This document shows positions 9,338 through 19,647 of a stretch of DNA of 33,563 bases, piece by piece (the stretch's first letter is position 1; every line of letters begins with the position of its first letter). The notes under the pieces are model-generated. The model was given only the letters and a program-made list of their open reading frames with translations, was not told where the DNA came from and did not search any database. Origin of the DNA: an archaeon 13_1_40CM_2_52_13 (lineage in GTDB: Archaea; Thermoproteota; Bathyarchaeia; 40CM-2-53-6); contig MNHO01000058.1 of the NCBI GenBank assembly GCA_001919285.1, forward strand, positions 1 to 33,563. The letters are read 5' to 3'. Made by a program: the position numbers and the translations under genes.

Positions 9338-10711
9338 CTATCTGTGGTCTGCAACAAGGATCGTAATGTCGTTCACGTTTGTTCCTGTTGGACCTGTTAT
9401 TACGAGATCCTTGAGCTTCGAAAAGTAACGATATGAATCGTTGTTTCTGAGATATTCTTCAGCGTCCATTCCGAGCTCTAGACCCCGAGTGATTGTTGAC
9501 CCATCGACGACCGCGCCAGCTGCATCGGTCTGACCTTCAATTCCATCGGTCGCAAACGAACCGACGACAAGCCCCTCTGAACCGCTAATCTTCACAGCCG
9601 CCGCAAGAGCTACTTCTTGATTCCTGCCGCCCCTGCCCCTTCCTCGGACCGTGACAGTCGTTTCTCCCCCGGCCACAAATGCAGCGGGGGCTGGGTAGGG
9701 CAGTCCATTGTCTCGAATGTCTCTTGCGATCGAGCCGAAGATTCGACCAACTTCTCGAGCTTCACCGGAAATCCGGATCGAGGGAACCTGGGTCTTGTAA
9801 CCGGCTCTGGTCAAGAATGACGCCGCGGCGAGACAAGACGCGCGATTGTTGCCAACAATCACATTGTACACACGCTGGAAGACCCTGCTCTTTCGTTTCG
9901 GCGTGTCGGGTATAGAACCTGAGAGGCCGCCAGCGATGACTCTTCGAGCATTCTTCGGTATCTGGGACCAGAGATCGTACTTCTTGAGAACCTGTTCCGC
10001 GTCGCGATAGGTCGTCGGATCTGGAGCCGTCGGACCTGAAGCTATGGCATCGATTCTGTCCCCAACAACATCCGAGATTATCAGAGTCAGAACGGTCGCT
10101 GGATACAGTCTCTCTGCGAGTCTGCCGCCTTTGATCTGGGACAGATGTTTTCGTACGGTATTGATCTCTTCGATGCTTGCCCCAGACTTTAGGAGAAGTG
10201 ATGTGACCCGTGCCTCGTCGCTCAAGCCCATTCCTTCTACTGGCAAGGGCATCAGAGCCGACCCTCCACCCGAGATCAAGACGATGACCAAATCGTCCCG
10301 TGAAACAATCTCGACCAAGCGGAGCATTGCATGAACTGCTTCCATACCCTTGCGGCTGGGAATTGGATGGGTTGCAGTCTGATACCCTATCCGACGACTC
10401 TTGGGCCTTGGTAGCAGATAATCTGGAATAATTATCAGACCTCTAGTAATCCAGTTTCCGAGTAGTTTCCCAACCTCCTCGCCCATATGTCCCGAGGCTT
10501 TTCCTCCACCTATGACGATGATTCTTCGATAGTCTTTCAATGGAAATTGAAGCTTGTCAATACGGAGAATATCTCCGTGGAGTCTAAGGTGTTTTCTTAT
10601 GATTCTGGCTGGGTCCGCTGCATCAAGCGCTTCGGTCATTGCGGCGAGAACATCACGGTGTAACCTGTCTAGCCCCTGTGAGCGCTGAGTCCGGGCGCGG
10701 ACCCTGATCAT
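9338..10711 (-). CDS. Glycerate kinase (MOFRL family, glycerate 2-kinase type)
   Basis: 457 aa; VIGGGKASGHMGEEV, LISGGGSALMPLPVEGM, IISDVVGDRIDAIASGPTAPD, VAGGETTVTVRGRGRGGRNQEVALA, SFATDGIEGQTDAAGAVVDG. Confidence 0.92.
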   Translation of the reverse strand: MIRVRARTQRSQGLDRLHRDVLAAMTEALDAADPARIIRKHLRLHGDILRIDKLQFPLKDYRRIIVIGGGKASGHMGEEVGKLLGNWITRGLIIIPDYLLPRPKSRRIGYQTATHPIPSRKGMEAVHAMLRLVEIVSRDDLVIVLISGGGSALMPLPVEGMGLSDEARVTSLLLKSGASIEEINTVRKHLSQIKGGRLAERLYPATVLTLIISDVVGDRIDAIASGPTAPDPTTYRDAEQVLKKYDLWSQIPKNARRVIAGGLSGSIPDTPKRKSRVFQRVYNVIVGNNRASCLAAASFLTRAGYKTQVPSIRISGEAREVGRIFGSIARDIRDNGLPYPAPAAFVAGGETTVTVRGRGRGGRNQEVALAAAVKISGSEGLVVGSFATDGIEGQTDAAGAVVDGSTITRGLELGMDAEEYLRNNDSYRYFSKLKDLVITGPTGTNVNDITILVADHR

Positions 10712-10720
10712 CGTTCCAGG

Positions 10721-11899
10721 CTAATCCTTCCAAGTGTCTTTGACGACCCAGACAGGCTCGTCCGGGTTGAAATATTCCTGGCCTTCAGCTCGATGTTCTT
10801 CCAAGACCCTCTCGTCCACTTCGACGCCTATGCCCGGCCGCGTGGGTACTTTGGTCTGTCCGTTCTCTACTTTCGACTGGTCTCTTACTAGTTGTCTCTT
10901 CCAGGCGGGGAAGCAGTCGTAGAACGACTCTTGAACGACGAAGTTCGGAATCGCGGCGTCGAGTTGTACGGTTACTGCGTTCTGTATAGGTCCGAACGCG
11001 TTGTGAAAAGCCATCTCCACCCCATACGCCTCTGCCATGGCCGCGACTTTGCGAGCCACTGTAACTCCGCCGATGTTTGTCACGTCTATTTGCAAATAGT
11101 CGGTCAGATTATTCGCGAGTATGAATGCCGCTTGTTCCTTAGTAAGTATCCGCTCGCCTAGGGCGACTCTAACGTCCGTTGCTTCTCGGTATTTTCGAAG
11201 CCCTTCGAGGTTGTCCGGATGGATGGGCTCTTCCATGAATAACGGGTCGAACTCGCGGAGCCTCTTCGCGATCGATATGGCCGCGTTTGGATCGAATCTT
11301 CCGTGGTGTTCTATCAAAAGCTCAACCTTGTCTGCCGTTGCATCTTTGACGGCTTTTACGCGCGAGTAGGCGATTTCCAATCCTTTCGCGTCGATTGAAT
11401 CGTAGTGCGTCCCGAAGGGGTCGAACTTCAGAGCTGTGTAACCCATTCCCGCAAACTTCTTGGCTCGTATACCGAACTGTTCAGGCGTGACGCACTTGTC
11501 GTACCAGCCGTTCGCATAGACCCTAACGCTATTCCTGAAGCTGCCTCCAATGAGCTGGTGGATTGGGGCGCCGAAATGTTTACCCGCAATGTCCCAGCAT
11601 GCGATGTCGAATGCGCTGAGTGCGGTCGTTGACTCGAAGGAGACGGGGAGATAGAAGTCGTGCTTGTGCCATTCGTGAATGTTCAGCTCCATGTCCAGCG
11701 GATCCTTTCCCTTGAACACTCGAGCGACCTCGTGTAGAGACTGGATTACTGGTTGGACCCGTAGAGTGGGAACTGCTTCACCGTAGCCGATGGTGCCATC
11801 GGAGGTCGTCAGTTTCAGAAGAATGGAATTCCCAGCCCAAGTTGCGCTTCCTTGTGAGAGTTCGCCGAGCTGATAGACCTCAAAGTTGGTGATCTTCAA
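10721..11899 (-). CDS. gnaD: D-gluconate dehydratase (enolase superfamily, mandelate racemase-like)
   Basis: 392 aa; GSATWAGNSILLKLTTSDGTIGYGEAVPTLRV, YANGWYDKCVTPEQFG, ALKFDPFG, IEHHGRF, FMEEPIHPDNLEGLRKY, DVTNIGGVTVARKVAAMAEAYGVEMAFHNAFGPIQNAV, PVWVVKDTWKD; recalled as close to the Sulfolobus gluconate dehydratase. Confidence 0.88.
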   Translation of the reverse strand: MKITNFEVYQLGELSQGSATWAGNSILLKLTTSDGTIGYGEAVPTLRVQPVIQSLHEVARVFKGKDPLDMELNIHEWHKHDFYLPVSFESTTALSAFDIACWDIAGKHFGAPIHQLIGGSFRNSVRVYANGWYDKCVTPEQFGIRAKKFAGMGYTALKFDPFGTHYDSIDAKGLEIAYSRVKAVKDATADKVELLIEHHGRFDPNAAISIAKRLREFDPLFMEEPIHPDNLEGLRKYREATDVRVALGERILTKEQAAFILANNLTDYLQIDVTNIGGVTVARKVAAMAEAYGVEMAFHNAFGPIQNAVTVQLDAAIPNFVVQESFYDCFPAWKRQLVRDQSKVENGQTKVPTRPGIGVEVDERVLEEHRAEGQEYFNPDEPVWVVKDTWKD

Positions 11900-11987
11900 C
11901 TTGAAGCTTCGATGCCTCAGACTCGACCTTTTGACCTTTCAGTATTGGCCCGAATTTGTTCTCGTTTCCTCGAGCATCCCTGAAATC

Positions 11988-12758
11988 CTACCGTCTTTCT
12001 TCGTCCCAACGCGAACCAAAATACGGATCTTGGCTGGACTTGTTCTTCGGAAACAGAAAGTCGGACAACTGCTGAACACTCCGAAACTCATAGTCAGGAT
12101 GCTCCGTCGTAGGGTCCCCACGATTCTCAGGACTCCACAACGCAGCCCCCGTCAAAACCCCAGCCTGTTTTCCGGCAATCATGTCCGCAGGCGAGTCCCC
12201 AACATACATTGACTCTCTCGGCTCGACTTCGATTCGGCTCAAGGCCAGGTTAATCCCTTCAGGGTCTGGCTTGCTATTCTGGACATCATCCGCCGTGACC
12301 CGTGCTTCAAAGAACTCGGATAGATTGAACGGGTTAAGAGTGTATTCCATCATGATCTTCTCCACTCCAGTCACGAGCGCCAACCGTCTACCGGTGGATC
12401 GGATTCTTCGCAAGAGCAGCATAATCCCTGGAAAGACCAGTGCCCTGCCAGCGACATACTTCCGGTAACATTCGTAATAGTCAGCCACTGCTTGATTCTG
12501 AAGATTCTCCGAGAGATCGGCGGTCATCCTCCTGATAATGGCATGCGCAGGGGGCCCAAATTTCGCAATCACCTCCTCAAGCGCCAACGTGGCATTGAGA
12601 TACTTTCGAGAGATTTCATTCTCGCAATGAAAAATGACGGAAAGACTACTAACAAGGGTCCCATCCATATCAAATACGACGGCCCTGAGCGATGCCCCAG
12701 AAGACCTTGTTTCAGGCCGGTCAGTCCTAGACAATTCGTCACCTAGTTGATTAGCCAT
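11988..12758 (-). CDS. HAD superfamily phosphatase (phosphoglycolate phosphatase-like)
   Basis: 256 aa; VVFDMDGTLVSS, ALVTGVEK, NSKPDPEGINLAL, MYVGDSPADMIAGKQAG. Confidence 0.85.
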   Translation of the reverse strand: MANQLGDELSRTDRPETRSSGASLRAVVFDMDGTLVSSLSVIFHCENEISRKYLNATLALEEVIAKFGPPAHAIIRRMTADLSENLQNQAVADYYECYRKYVAGRALVFPGIMLLLRRIRSTGRRLALVTGVEKIMMEYTLNPFNLSEFFEARVTADDVQNSKPDPEGINLALSRIEVEPRESMYVGDSPADMIAGKQAGVLTGAALWSPENRGDPTTEHPDYEFRSVQQLSDFLFPKNKSSQDPYFGSRWDEERR

Positions 12759-12914
12759 TTTCGATAGTCATACCTCATTTCACGTTGGATTGTCATCATT
12801 AGGCGCAGACATATCTGCACATTCAGTCGTAGAATGACTAGCGGCTACAAAGCACGTCTTTCTATATACACAACGCCTTCGACATTCATCTGCAAGGTGG
12901 AAAAACAGTTGACC

Positions 12915-15338
12915 ATGCCAGCTGAAAATCCCGCGCCCGGTAGGCCCGGGATTGCTCCCAGGTGGACCTCGAGCGCTAAGGAGGGCGTTGGAACCTCGGC
13001 CAGCTATCAAAGCAGGGTCTGGTTCACCGTCTCCCATGGAATCCTAAACGAGGTCTACTACCCGAGGATAGATCAGGCAAATACTCGTGACATGGAATTT
13101 CTCGTCGCTGACGACGACAAGTACTTCTCCGAAGAGAAACGAGATACGAACCGAAGAATCTCGCCTCTAGAACAAGGCGTGCCTGGATACAAGCTCGTCA
13201 ACTCGTGCAAGAGAGGACACTACAGGATGACGAAGATCGTCATCACCGATCCTGAGCGGGACGTACTTCTACAGAAGGTCCACTTCGACGCGGGTAAAGG
13301 TAAGCTGGAGGACTATGCCGTCTACGCTTTGCTGGCTCCTCACATTGGAAACCGTGGATACGGAAACAATGGATGGATCGGCGACTACAAGGGCACACCG
13401 ATGCTTTTCGCGCAGAGAGAAGGAGTCTCCCTCGCCCTCGCCTGTTCAAACCCGTTCAGGAAGATGAGCTGCGGATACGTTGGTGTCAGTGATGGTTGGC
13501 AGGACATCAGCGCCAACAAGAAAATGACTTGGGAATATTCCAGTGCCACCAACGGGAACATTGCTCTGACCGCCGAACTTGACATGGCAGTTAACGATGG
13601 CGAGTGTGTTACGGCTCTTGCTTTTGGACGAACGCCGGATGAGGCGGGGCAGCAGGCACGTAATGCTCTGCTGAAAGACTTCGATAGGGTGCAGCAGGCC
13701 TTTGTCGATGGCTGGAAGGAGGTCCAGTCCCAGAGCATTGACCTTGGAAAGCCCTACGAGACGGGCTTCGACCTCTACCGCGTCAGCAACACAGTACTCC
13801 GAACACACGAAGAAAAATCCTACCCAGGCGCTGTAATCGCTAGTCTCTCCATACCATGGGGATTCTCCAAAGGCGACGACGACTTGGGCGGATACCACTT
13901 GATCTGGCCTAGAGATCTATCGCAAGCGGCTGGCGGGTTCATCGCGTCAGGAGACACTGAACACGCGAGAGAAACTCTCCTTTACCTCATGTCCACCCAA
14001 GAGGAAGATGGCCACTGGTTGCAGAACATGTGGCTTGACGGATCACCATACTGGGGAGGAATACAAATGGATGAAACGGCGTTCCCGATACTTGTCGCAG
14101 ACCAGCTGAAACGTGTCTATGCTCTGTCTGGGTTCGACGCGTGGCCGATGATACAGCGCGCAGCAGGATATCTCGTCCGAAACGGCCCCGTCACACAGCA
14201 GGACAGATGGGAGGAAGACGGGGGATATTCTCCATTCACCCTCGCGGCCGAGATCGCGGGATTGCTCGCAGCGGCCGATTTTGCCGAAGAGAAAGGTGAC
14301 TATGCTCTGGCCTCATACCTCAGGGACACGGCAGACACATGGAACGAAGCCATTGAACGTTGGACCTATGTTACAGGAACGAAACTCGCGAACCGCGTTG
14401 GAGTCAACGGGTACTACGTCAGAATCGCTCCTGCGAATCCTTCCGATATTGAGGTTCCAGCTTCAGCCTTTGTCTCTCTCCGAAATCGTCCCTTAGGACA
14501 AGAAGTGGTCCCAGGCGAACAATTAGTTAGCGTGGACGCGCTCGCTCTGGTCCGTTACGGATTGCGATCAGCTAAGGACCCGCGAATCCTCGACACGGTG
14601 AAGGTGATAGACACGATTCTACGAAAGGAAACCAAGACAGGCCCGGTTTGGCACCGGTACAACCTCGATGGCTATGGGGAACACGATGACGGCTCTCCAT
14701 TCGACGGGACCGGTGTCGGAAGAGGATGGCCGCTCCTGGCCGGGGAACGAGCCCACTATGAAATAGCCAGAGGAGAGGTTGAAGAAGCCGAACGGCTCTT
14801 ACACGTAATCGAGGCTCAAGCTAGCCCGGGGGGACTAATTCCAGAACAGGTCTGGGACGCAGAAGACATTCCCAAGCGAGGTCTTCACAACGGCCGCCCC
14901 GCCGGTTCAGCCATGCCCCTCGTCTGGGCGCACGCGGAATACATCAAACTCGCAAGATCCATCCGGGAGCGAAAAGTATTCGACATGCCACCTCAACCCG
15001 TTACTCGATACCAGACTAAGAAGACCGGCTCGAAACTAGTAGCTTGGAGGTTTAATCAGAAGCTTCGAACAATCCCGCCTGGAAGAAATATCAGAATCGA
15101 GGTCCTCGCGCCCGCGACCATTCACTGGAGCAGCGACGGTTGGAAGACCTTAACGGATTCCAAAACAGTTGACACTGGCCTCGGGATTCACTACGCTGAC
15201 TTGGAAACCTCTGACCTCTCGCCCGGCGAGAGTGTTGTCTTCACCTTCTTCTGGTCAGACGCCAACAAATGGGAAGGAACCGACTTCCAAGTCACAGTCG
15301 AAGAGCGGCCAATAGCCACCGTTCAGGCTGAATCGTAA
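12915..15338 (+). CDS. GH15 glucoamylase / glucan 1,4-alpha-glucosidase
   Basis: ORF opens at 12834, likely start ATG 12915 (MPAENPAPGRPGIAPRW); WTSSAKEGVGTSASYQSRVWFTVSHGILNEVYYPRIDQANTRDMEFLV, YHLIWPRDLSQAAGGF, DGSPYWGGIQMDETAFPILVA, GRGWPLLAGERAHYE; C-terminal beta domain. No signal peptide seen. Confidence 0.92.
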   Translation: MPAENPAPGRPGIAPRWTSSAKEGVGTSASYQSRVWFTVSHGILNEVYYPRIDQANTRDMEFLVADDDKYFSEEKRDTNRRISPLEQGVPGYKLVNSCKRGHYRMTKIVITDPERDVLLQKVHFDAGKGKLEDYAVYALLAPHIGNRGYGNNGWIGDYKGTPMLFAQREGVSLALACSNPFRKMSCGYVGVSDGWQDISANKKMTWEYSSATNGNIALTAELDMAVNDGECVTALAFGRTPDEAGQQARNALLKDFDRVQQAFVDGWKEVQSQSIDLGKPYETGFDLYRVSNTVLRTHEEKSYPGAVIASLSIPWGFSKGDDDLGGYHLIWPRDLSQAAGGFIASGDTEHARETLLYLMSTQEEDGHWLQNMWLDGSPYWGGIQMDETAFPILVADQLKRVYALSGFDAWPMIQRAAGYLVRNGPVTQQDRWEEDGGYSPFTLAAEIAGLLAAADFAEEKGDYALASYLRDTADTWNEAIERWTYVTGTKLANRVGVNGYYVRIAPANPSDIEVPASAFVSLRNRPLGQEVVPGEQLVSVDALALVRYGLRSAKDPRILDTVKVIDTILRKETKTGPVWHRYNLDGYGEHDDGSPFDGTGVGRGWPLLAGERAHYEIARGEVEEAERLLHVIEAQASPGGLIPEQVWDAEDIPKRGLHNGRPAGSAMPLVWAHAEYIKLARSIRERKVFDMPPQPVTRYQTKKTGSKLVAWRFNQKLRTIPPGRNIRIEVLAPATIHWSSDGWKTLTDSKTVDTGLGIHYADLETSDLSPGESVVFTFFWSDANKWEGTDFQVTVEERPIATVQAES

Positions 15339-15384
15339 GGCTTAGCCATCGTCCCCAACACATTCTACAAGCGTTTCCCAGGCC

Positions 15385-17301
15385 ATGGACCCCGTGACCG
15401 AACATGAGCTACTGACTCCCTACGACATCTACCTCTTCAAAGAAGGAAAACACCTCAAGCTCCACGAAAAACTCGGCTCCCATCCAACCCAGCTTGACGG
15501 AATTGAAGGGACACATTTCGCAGTCTGGGCCCCAAGCGCGAAACTCGTCTCCGTCATCGGAGACTTCAACGAGTGGCGACCTGGCCAACACCCGCTTAGT
15601 CGGAGAAAGGACGATTCTGGGATCTGGGAAGGATTCGTCCCTGGTCCGACAAGGGGATCACTCTACAAGTATCACGTCGAATCGAAAGCCCATCTTGGTT
15701 ATTCGATGGAGAAGGGCGATCCTTTCGCTCTCCACTGGGAAATACCATCACGCACCGCGTCGATCGTCTGGGACCTAAAGCATTCCTGGAATGATGCGGA
15801 ATGGATGAGGACCCGGAGAGACAAGAACTCCCTCAGCTCACCCCTCGCCATCTACGAGATGCATCTTGGATCATGGAAACGAGTGCCTGAAGACAACAAC
15901 CGATCACTAACCTATAGAGAAACGGCCCACGACCTACCCAGCTATCTCGAAGAGACCCGTTTTACTCATGTCGAATTCCTCCCGATAATGGAACACCCAT
16001 ACACACGATCGTGGGGCTACCAGACCCTCGGATACTTCGCCCCGACAAGCCGATTTGGCATACCAGAAGACTTCATGCATCTCGTCGATGAACTTCACAA
16101 GAAGGGATTTGGAGTAATCCTTGACTGGGTCCCCTCTCATTTTCCATCAGACGCCTACGGCCTAGCGTACTATGACGGCTCCCATCTCTTCGAGTACGCT
16201 GATCCGAAGAAAGGATACCATCCTGACTGGAAGAGCTACATTTTCGACTTCGGAAAAGGCGAGGTCCGATCCTTCCTAGCGAGCAGCGCCCTATTCTGGT
16301 TGGACATCTATCACGCTGACGCGCTTAGAGTCGATGCTGTAGCATCTATGATTTATCTCGACTACTCTCGGAAGAAAGGCGAGTGGACCCCGAACCAGTA
16401 TGGCGGGAGAGAAAACCTCGAAGCACTGTCATTCATACGAGATCTCAACCAGGCCGTATATCGTGCACATCCCGATGTACAGATGATCGCTGAGGAATCT
16501 ACGGCCTGGCCGATGGTGTCCCGTCCAGTCTACCTTGGAGGATTGGGCTTCGGGATGAAGTGGAACATGGGCTGGATGCACGACACACTAGAATACATGA
16601 CGAAAGACCCGGTCTACCGGAAACACCATCACAACCAGTTGACCTTCAGCCTGTGGTACGCGTTCGCCGAAAACTTTGTTCTCCCACTATCGCACGATGA
16701 AGTCGTATACGGAAAACGGTCGCTTCTCGAAAAAATGCCTGGGGAGACCTGGCAGAAATTCGCCCAGCTCAGACTCCTCTACGGCTACATGTACGGACAC
16801 CCGGGAAAGAAGCTGCTCTTCATGGGAGGAGAATTCGGCCAATGGGACGAATGGGATTTTGAGAAAAGCCTAGACTGGCATCTGACAGATCAACAATCGC
16901 ACAAACAGCTTCAGCTCTGGGTCAAAGATCTCAACCGGGTCTATGCCAAAGACCTTGCTTTGCACCAGTTGGATTTTGAGAGGTTAGGATTCGAGTGGCT
17001 TGACATCCAGGACTGGGAAAAGAGCATCATCAGCTTCTCACGTCGCGGACGAAGCCCAGATCATCCAATCGTAGTTGTCTGCAACTTCACACCGGTATCG
17101 CGACAAACCTACAGGGTGGGCGTTCCAAAAGGTGGATACTGGAGGGAGATACTCAACAGCGACGCGTCCGAATATGGAGGAAGTGGACAAGGCAATCTTG
17201 GAGGCGTAACCGCTGAAACGCATCGCTATCATGGAAGAGATCATTCAGTCTCGATCATCTTGCCACCGTTTGGCGCTCTCTTCTTCAGATCCGAAGCTTG
17301 A
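15385..17301 (+). CDS. glgB: 1,4-alpha-glucan branching enzyme (GH13)
   Basis: 638 aa; FAVWAPSAKLVSVIGDFNEW, GYQTLGYFAPTSRFG, GVILDWVPSHFPSDAYGLAYYDGSHLFEYAD, ADALRVDAVASMIYLDYSRK, MIAEESTAWP, LPLSHDEVVYGKRSL, FMGGEFGQWDEWD. Confidence 0.96.
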   Translation: MDPVTEHELLTPYDIYLFKEGKHLKLHEKLGSHPTQLDGIEGTHFAVWAPSAKLVSVIGDFNEWRPGQHPLSRRKDDSGIWEGFVPGPTRGSLYKYHVESKAHLGYSMEKGDPFALHWEIPSRTASIVWDLKHSWNDAEWMRTRRDKNSLSSPLAIYEMHLGSWKRVPEDNNRSLTYRETAHDLPSYLEETRFTHVEFLPIMEHPYTRSWGYQTLGYFAPTSRFGIPEDFMHLVDELHKKGFGVILDWVPSHFPSDAYGLAYYDGSHLFEYADPKKGYHPDWKSYIFDFGKGEVRSFLASSALFWLDIYHADALRVDAVASMIYLDYSRKKGEWTPNQYGGRENLEALSFIRDLNQAVYRAHPDVQMIAEESTAWPMVSRPVYLGGLGFGMKWNMGWMHDTLEYMTKDPVYRKHHHNQLTFSLWYAFAENFVLPLSHDEVVYGKRSLLEKMPGETWQKFAQLRLLYGYMYGHPGKKLLFMGGEFGQWDEWDFEKSLDWHLTDQQSHKQLQLWVKDLNRVYAKDLALHQLDFERLGFEWLDIQDWEKSIISFSRRGRSPDHPIVVVCNFTPVSRQTYRVGVPKGGYWREILNSDASEYGGSGQGNLGGVTAETHRYHGRDHSVSIILPPFGALFFRSEA

Positions 17302-17310
17302 AGAAGTTCA

Positions 17311-19131
17311 TTAGTTTGTTCGTCGAAGCTGCTTCTGGATTGTTTTGGCGGCCAAGAGTCTCGCCGCCGAGTATCTGGTCAAAGCCATTTTGCCAGCGTT
17401 CGTCCACCTGAATTTCTTCAAGACTCGGTCTCTGCAATTCTGGCGAATCTTCGAGCCGAGATTTCGATTCTTGGAGGCCATTCTTCCTACGGGTTCTGAA
17501 GGTATCTTTCGCGATGCTCTCTCTCCGTCTTCTTTTCCTTGTTGGCTAAGTTCGTCGAGCTGCATGACTGTCAAGAGAGAGACAAGGGATTCTGCGAGCT
17601 TCGTTACGTTTTCGGGAGGAACCAGGATTCCGGTTCCTGATTCTCCGTTGGTTAACAGGTCGAGAACTGTTTCAGTGATACCGCCGACACTGGTTCCGAC
17701 GACTGGGTTTCCGGTAATCATGGCTTCGAGGGCACTTATGCCGAAAGGTTCCGACCTCGATGGCATTGCGTACACGTCGGCTGCAAGGTGCGAGAGCAGG
17801 TAGATCGACGGATGCCTGCCGAAGATCACTCTGACGTTGTAGGGATATCTCGCGGCCTTCATGAGGGTCGTTTTGGTAAGGTCTGAATCGTTTGAGGGCA
17901 GTAAGAAGAGGAGGAATTTAGTTTTGGGGATAACGCCACAGACCCGCGATACGGCGTCAAGCAGTAGATCTGCCCCCTTCTGAGGACTCAGTCTGCCCGT
18001 CATCAGAACCAGGGGACCGTCACTCTGAAATGGTTCTATCGAACCGTCCTCCTTCTCTCGCGGGCCGTCGCGGAGTCTACTCGAACCTTCGATTTCTGAA
18101 TCCTTACCGATTTTGGAAATTGCTTTCGTGAGCAGGTACTCTCGCATATCCCACCGTTTCGCTGCCCCATCGAGACGGGGTCTGATGCCCTCGAATTCTG
18201 TAAGGTTGGCCGATTCGATGTCGGCTGGGTTCCAGTCGCAACCGTTGTAAATGTGGCCACTTTTGCCCCTGATCATGTCTCCAACATAGTTGCGGACATC
18301 ATTCGTCAGATACGTGTGGCTGACCGAAGTGACATAGTCGGCCGTGTAGCATCCGAACTTTTCTAAAGAGTTGCGACACACGTTTTGCCATATCTGACTG
18401 TATTTCAAAGTCGAGGTTTTCTTCCCATCAGTTCGTGGAGAATACGAAATGTCTCTGATTCCGCACCAATCTTCAGAAGCATAATGCCAGGGTAACGTAA
18501 CTCCACTCAACAGATGAACTGTGAAGACAAGGGGGACAACCACGTCTCTTTCCTGAAGGCGTTGTTTCACCAGGACCCCCGCTGGCACCGTGTGCCAGTC
18601 GTGGGCATGAATCAGGTCCGGAAGCTCTCTTGCTCTGCCCATCGAGATCAAGTACTCCGCGTAACTTCCGAGGGTTCGTGCGAGAAGAGACATTTTCTCG
18701 AAAGTGGTCTCGTGGTCGTAGATTACCGGGTCATCCAGCCACTTGCTGGTTGCCTGGTCGAGACCTTTAGCCAGGAAGTAGCTGACTCCGTTCCGCGAGC
18801 CTTTCTCTATGCCCGCTAGGTAGTTGTACCATGATCCGTTGACTCCGGTCCGATGCCCCTGAGCTATGAACGTCGCGAGATCCCGTAAGCCATAGGACTC
18901 TCTGATGCTTGGGTCCGAGTGTCTGCCATGGCTTGGGAGAAACACGCTGACATCTAGCTTAGAATCCAGAGCCAGTGTCTTGGACAATCCCGCAACCGCC
19001 TCTCCAAGACCCCCAGCCTGAGCCAGACCAGCGCACTCCTGCGAAAGCATCCAGATTTTCGAAATCGGCCGGACGACGGAGTGACGAGCCGTTTTTGGGG
19101 AATTTTTTGCGATAGCGGCCGACATTTCCAC
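17311..19131 (-). CDS. glgA: Glycogen synthase (GT5-like glycosyltransferase)
   Basis: 606 aa; SQECAGLAQAGGLGEAVAGLSKTLA, IHAHDWHTVPAG, FTVHLLSGVTLPWHYA, YNGCDWNPADIESA, LMTGRLSPQKGADLLLDAV, AMPSRSEPFGISALEAMITGNPVVGTSVGGITETV. Convergent with glgB, 9 bp between stops. Confidence 0.92.
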   Translation of the reverse strand: MEMSAAIAKNSPKTARHSVVRPISKIWMLSQECAGLAQAGGLGEAVAGLSKTLALDSKLDVSVFLPSHGRHSDPSIRESYGLRDLATFIAQGHRTGVNGSWYNYLAGIEKGSRNGVSYFLAKGLDQATSKWLDDPVIYDHETTFEKMSLLARTLGSYAEYLISMGRARELPDLIHAHDWHTVPAGVLVKQRLQERDVVVPLVFTVHLLSGVTLPWHYASEDWCGIRDISYSPRTDGKKTSTLKYSQIWQNVCRNSLEKFGCYTADYVTSVSHTYLTNDVRNYVGDMIRGKSGHIYNGCDWNPADIESANLTEFEGIRPRLDGAAKRWDMREYLLTKAISKIGKDSEIEGSSRLRDGPREKEDGSIEPFQSDGPLVLMTGRLSPQKGADLLLDAVSRVCGVIPKTKFLLFLLPSNDSDLTKTTLMKAARYPYNVRVIFGRHPSIYLLSHLAADVYAMPSRSEPFGISALEAMITGNPVVGTSVGGITETVLDLLTNGESGTGILVPPENVTKLAESLVSLLTVMQLDELSQQGKEDGERASRKIPSEPVGRMASKNRNLGSKIRQNCRDRVLKKFRWTNAGKMALTRYSAARLLAAKTIQKQLRRTN

Positions 19132-19218
19132 CAGCTCAGCCTTCGCTGTCTTCTAGATAAATAGCCAAAGTTTGATAGCCAAGCACCGATCGAAGGCCGA
19201 GCCTGAACAGGTGAGACC

Positions 19219-19557
19219 GTGGCAAACAAGATTTTGAGAAATGTGGCTTCCAACATTCTTCGAAGTGTGCCCCCGCAGAACGCGTTTTACTTCTATCGAG
19301 CCTTAGGAGCTCCGACCGGAGCGGCAGCCCGCAACCTTCCTGACTTTCTGGGAATCCTAAACACTATCGACCTCAATTCCCTTCAGTTCCATCTCGGACG
19401 CGGTGATTTTGAGAACTGGGTCAAGATGCTGGGCGACAACACTCTCGCAAAGCAACTCGCGGATCTAAAGGAGAAGAAACTGCGTGGAGAAGATCTTAGA
19501 ATGCAGCTGGTAGATATCGTCAAGGCGCGACTTGATACTCTACAGAAGAGTCCTTAG
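19219..19557 (+). CDS. DUF5752-like family protein
   Basis: 112 aa; PPQNAFYFYRALGAPTGAAARNLPDFLGILNTIDLNSLQFHLGRGDFENWVKMLGDNTLAKQL. GTG start; divergent from glgA. Confidence 0.7.
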   Translation: MANKILRNVASNILRSVPPQNAFYFYRALGAPTGAAARNLPDFLGILNTIDLNSLQFHLGRGDFENWVKMLGDNTLAKQLADLKEKKLRGEDLRMQLVDIVKARLDTLQKSP

Positions 19558-19647
19558 ACAATCTAGCTTCCCGTCTTTCTCGAAAAAACTGAGAGAAGTC
19601 TTAGCGGAGTCTCGTTCGAACCCTGTTATGTTGGATAGGATGATTCT

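Noticed and set aside
12780-13037. 85-aa minus-strand ORF
   Set aside because: Overlaps the start of the GH15 glucoamylase, with no recognisable domain; treated as an antisense shadow ORF.
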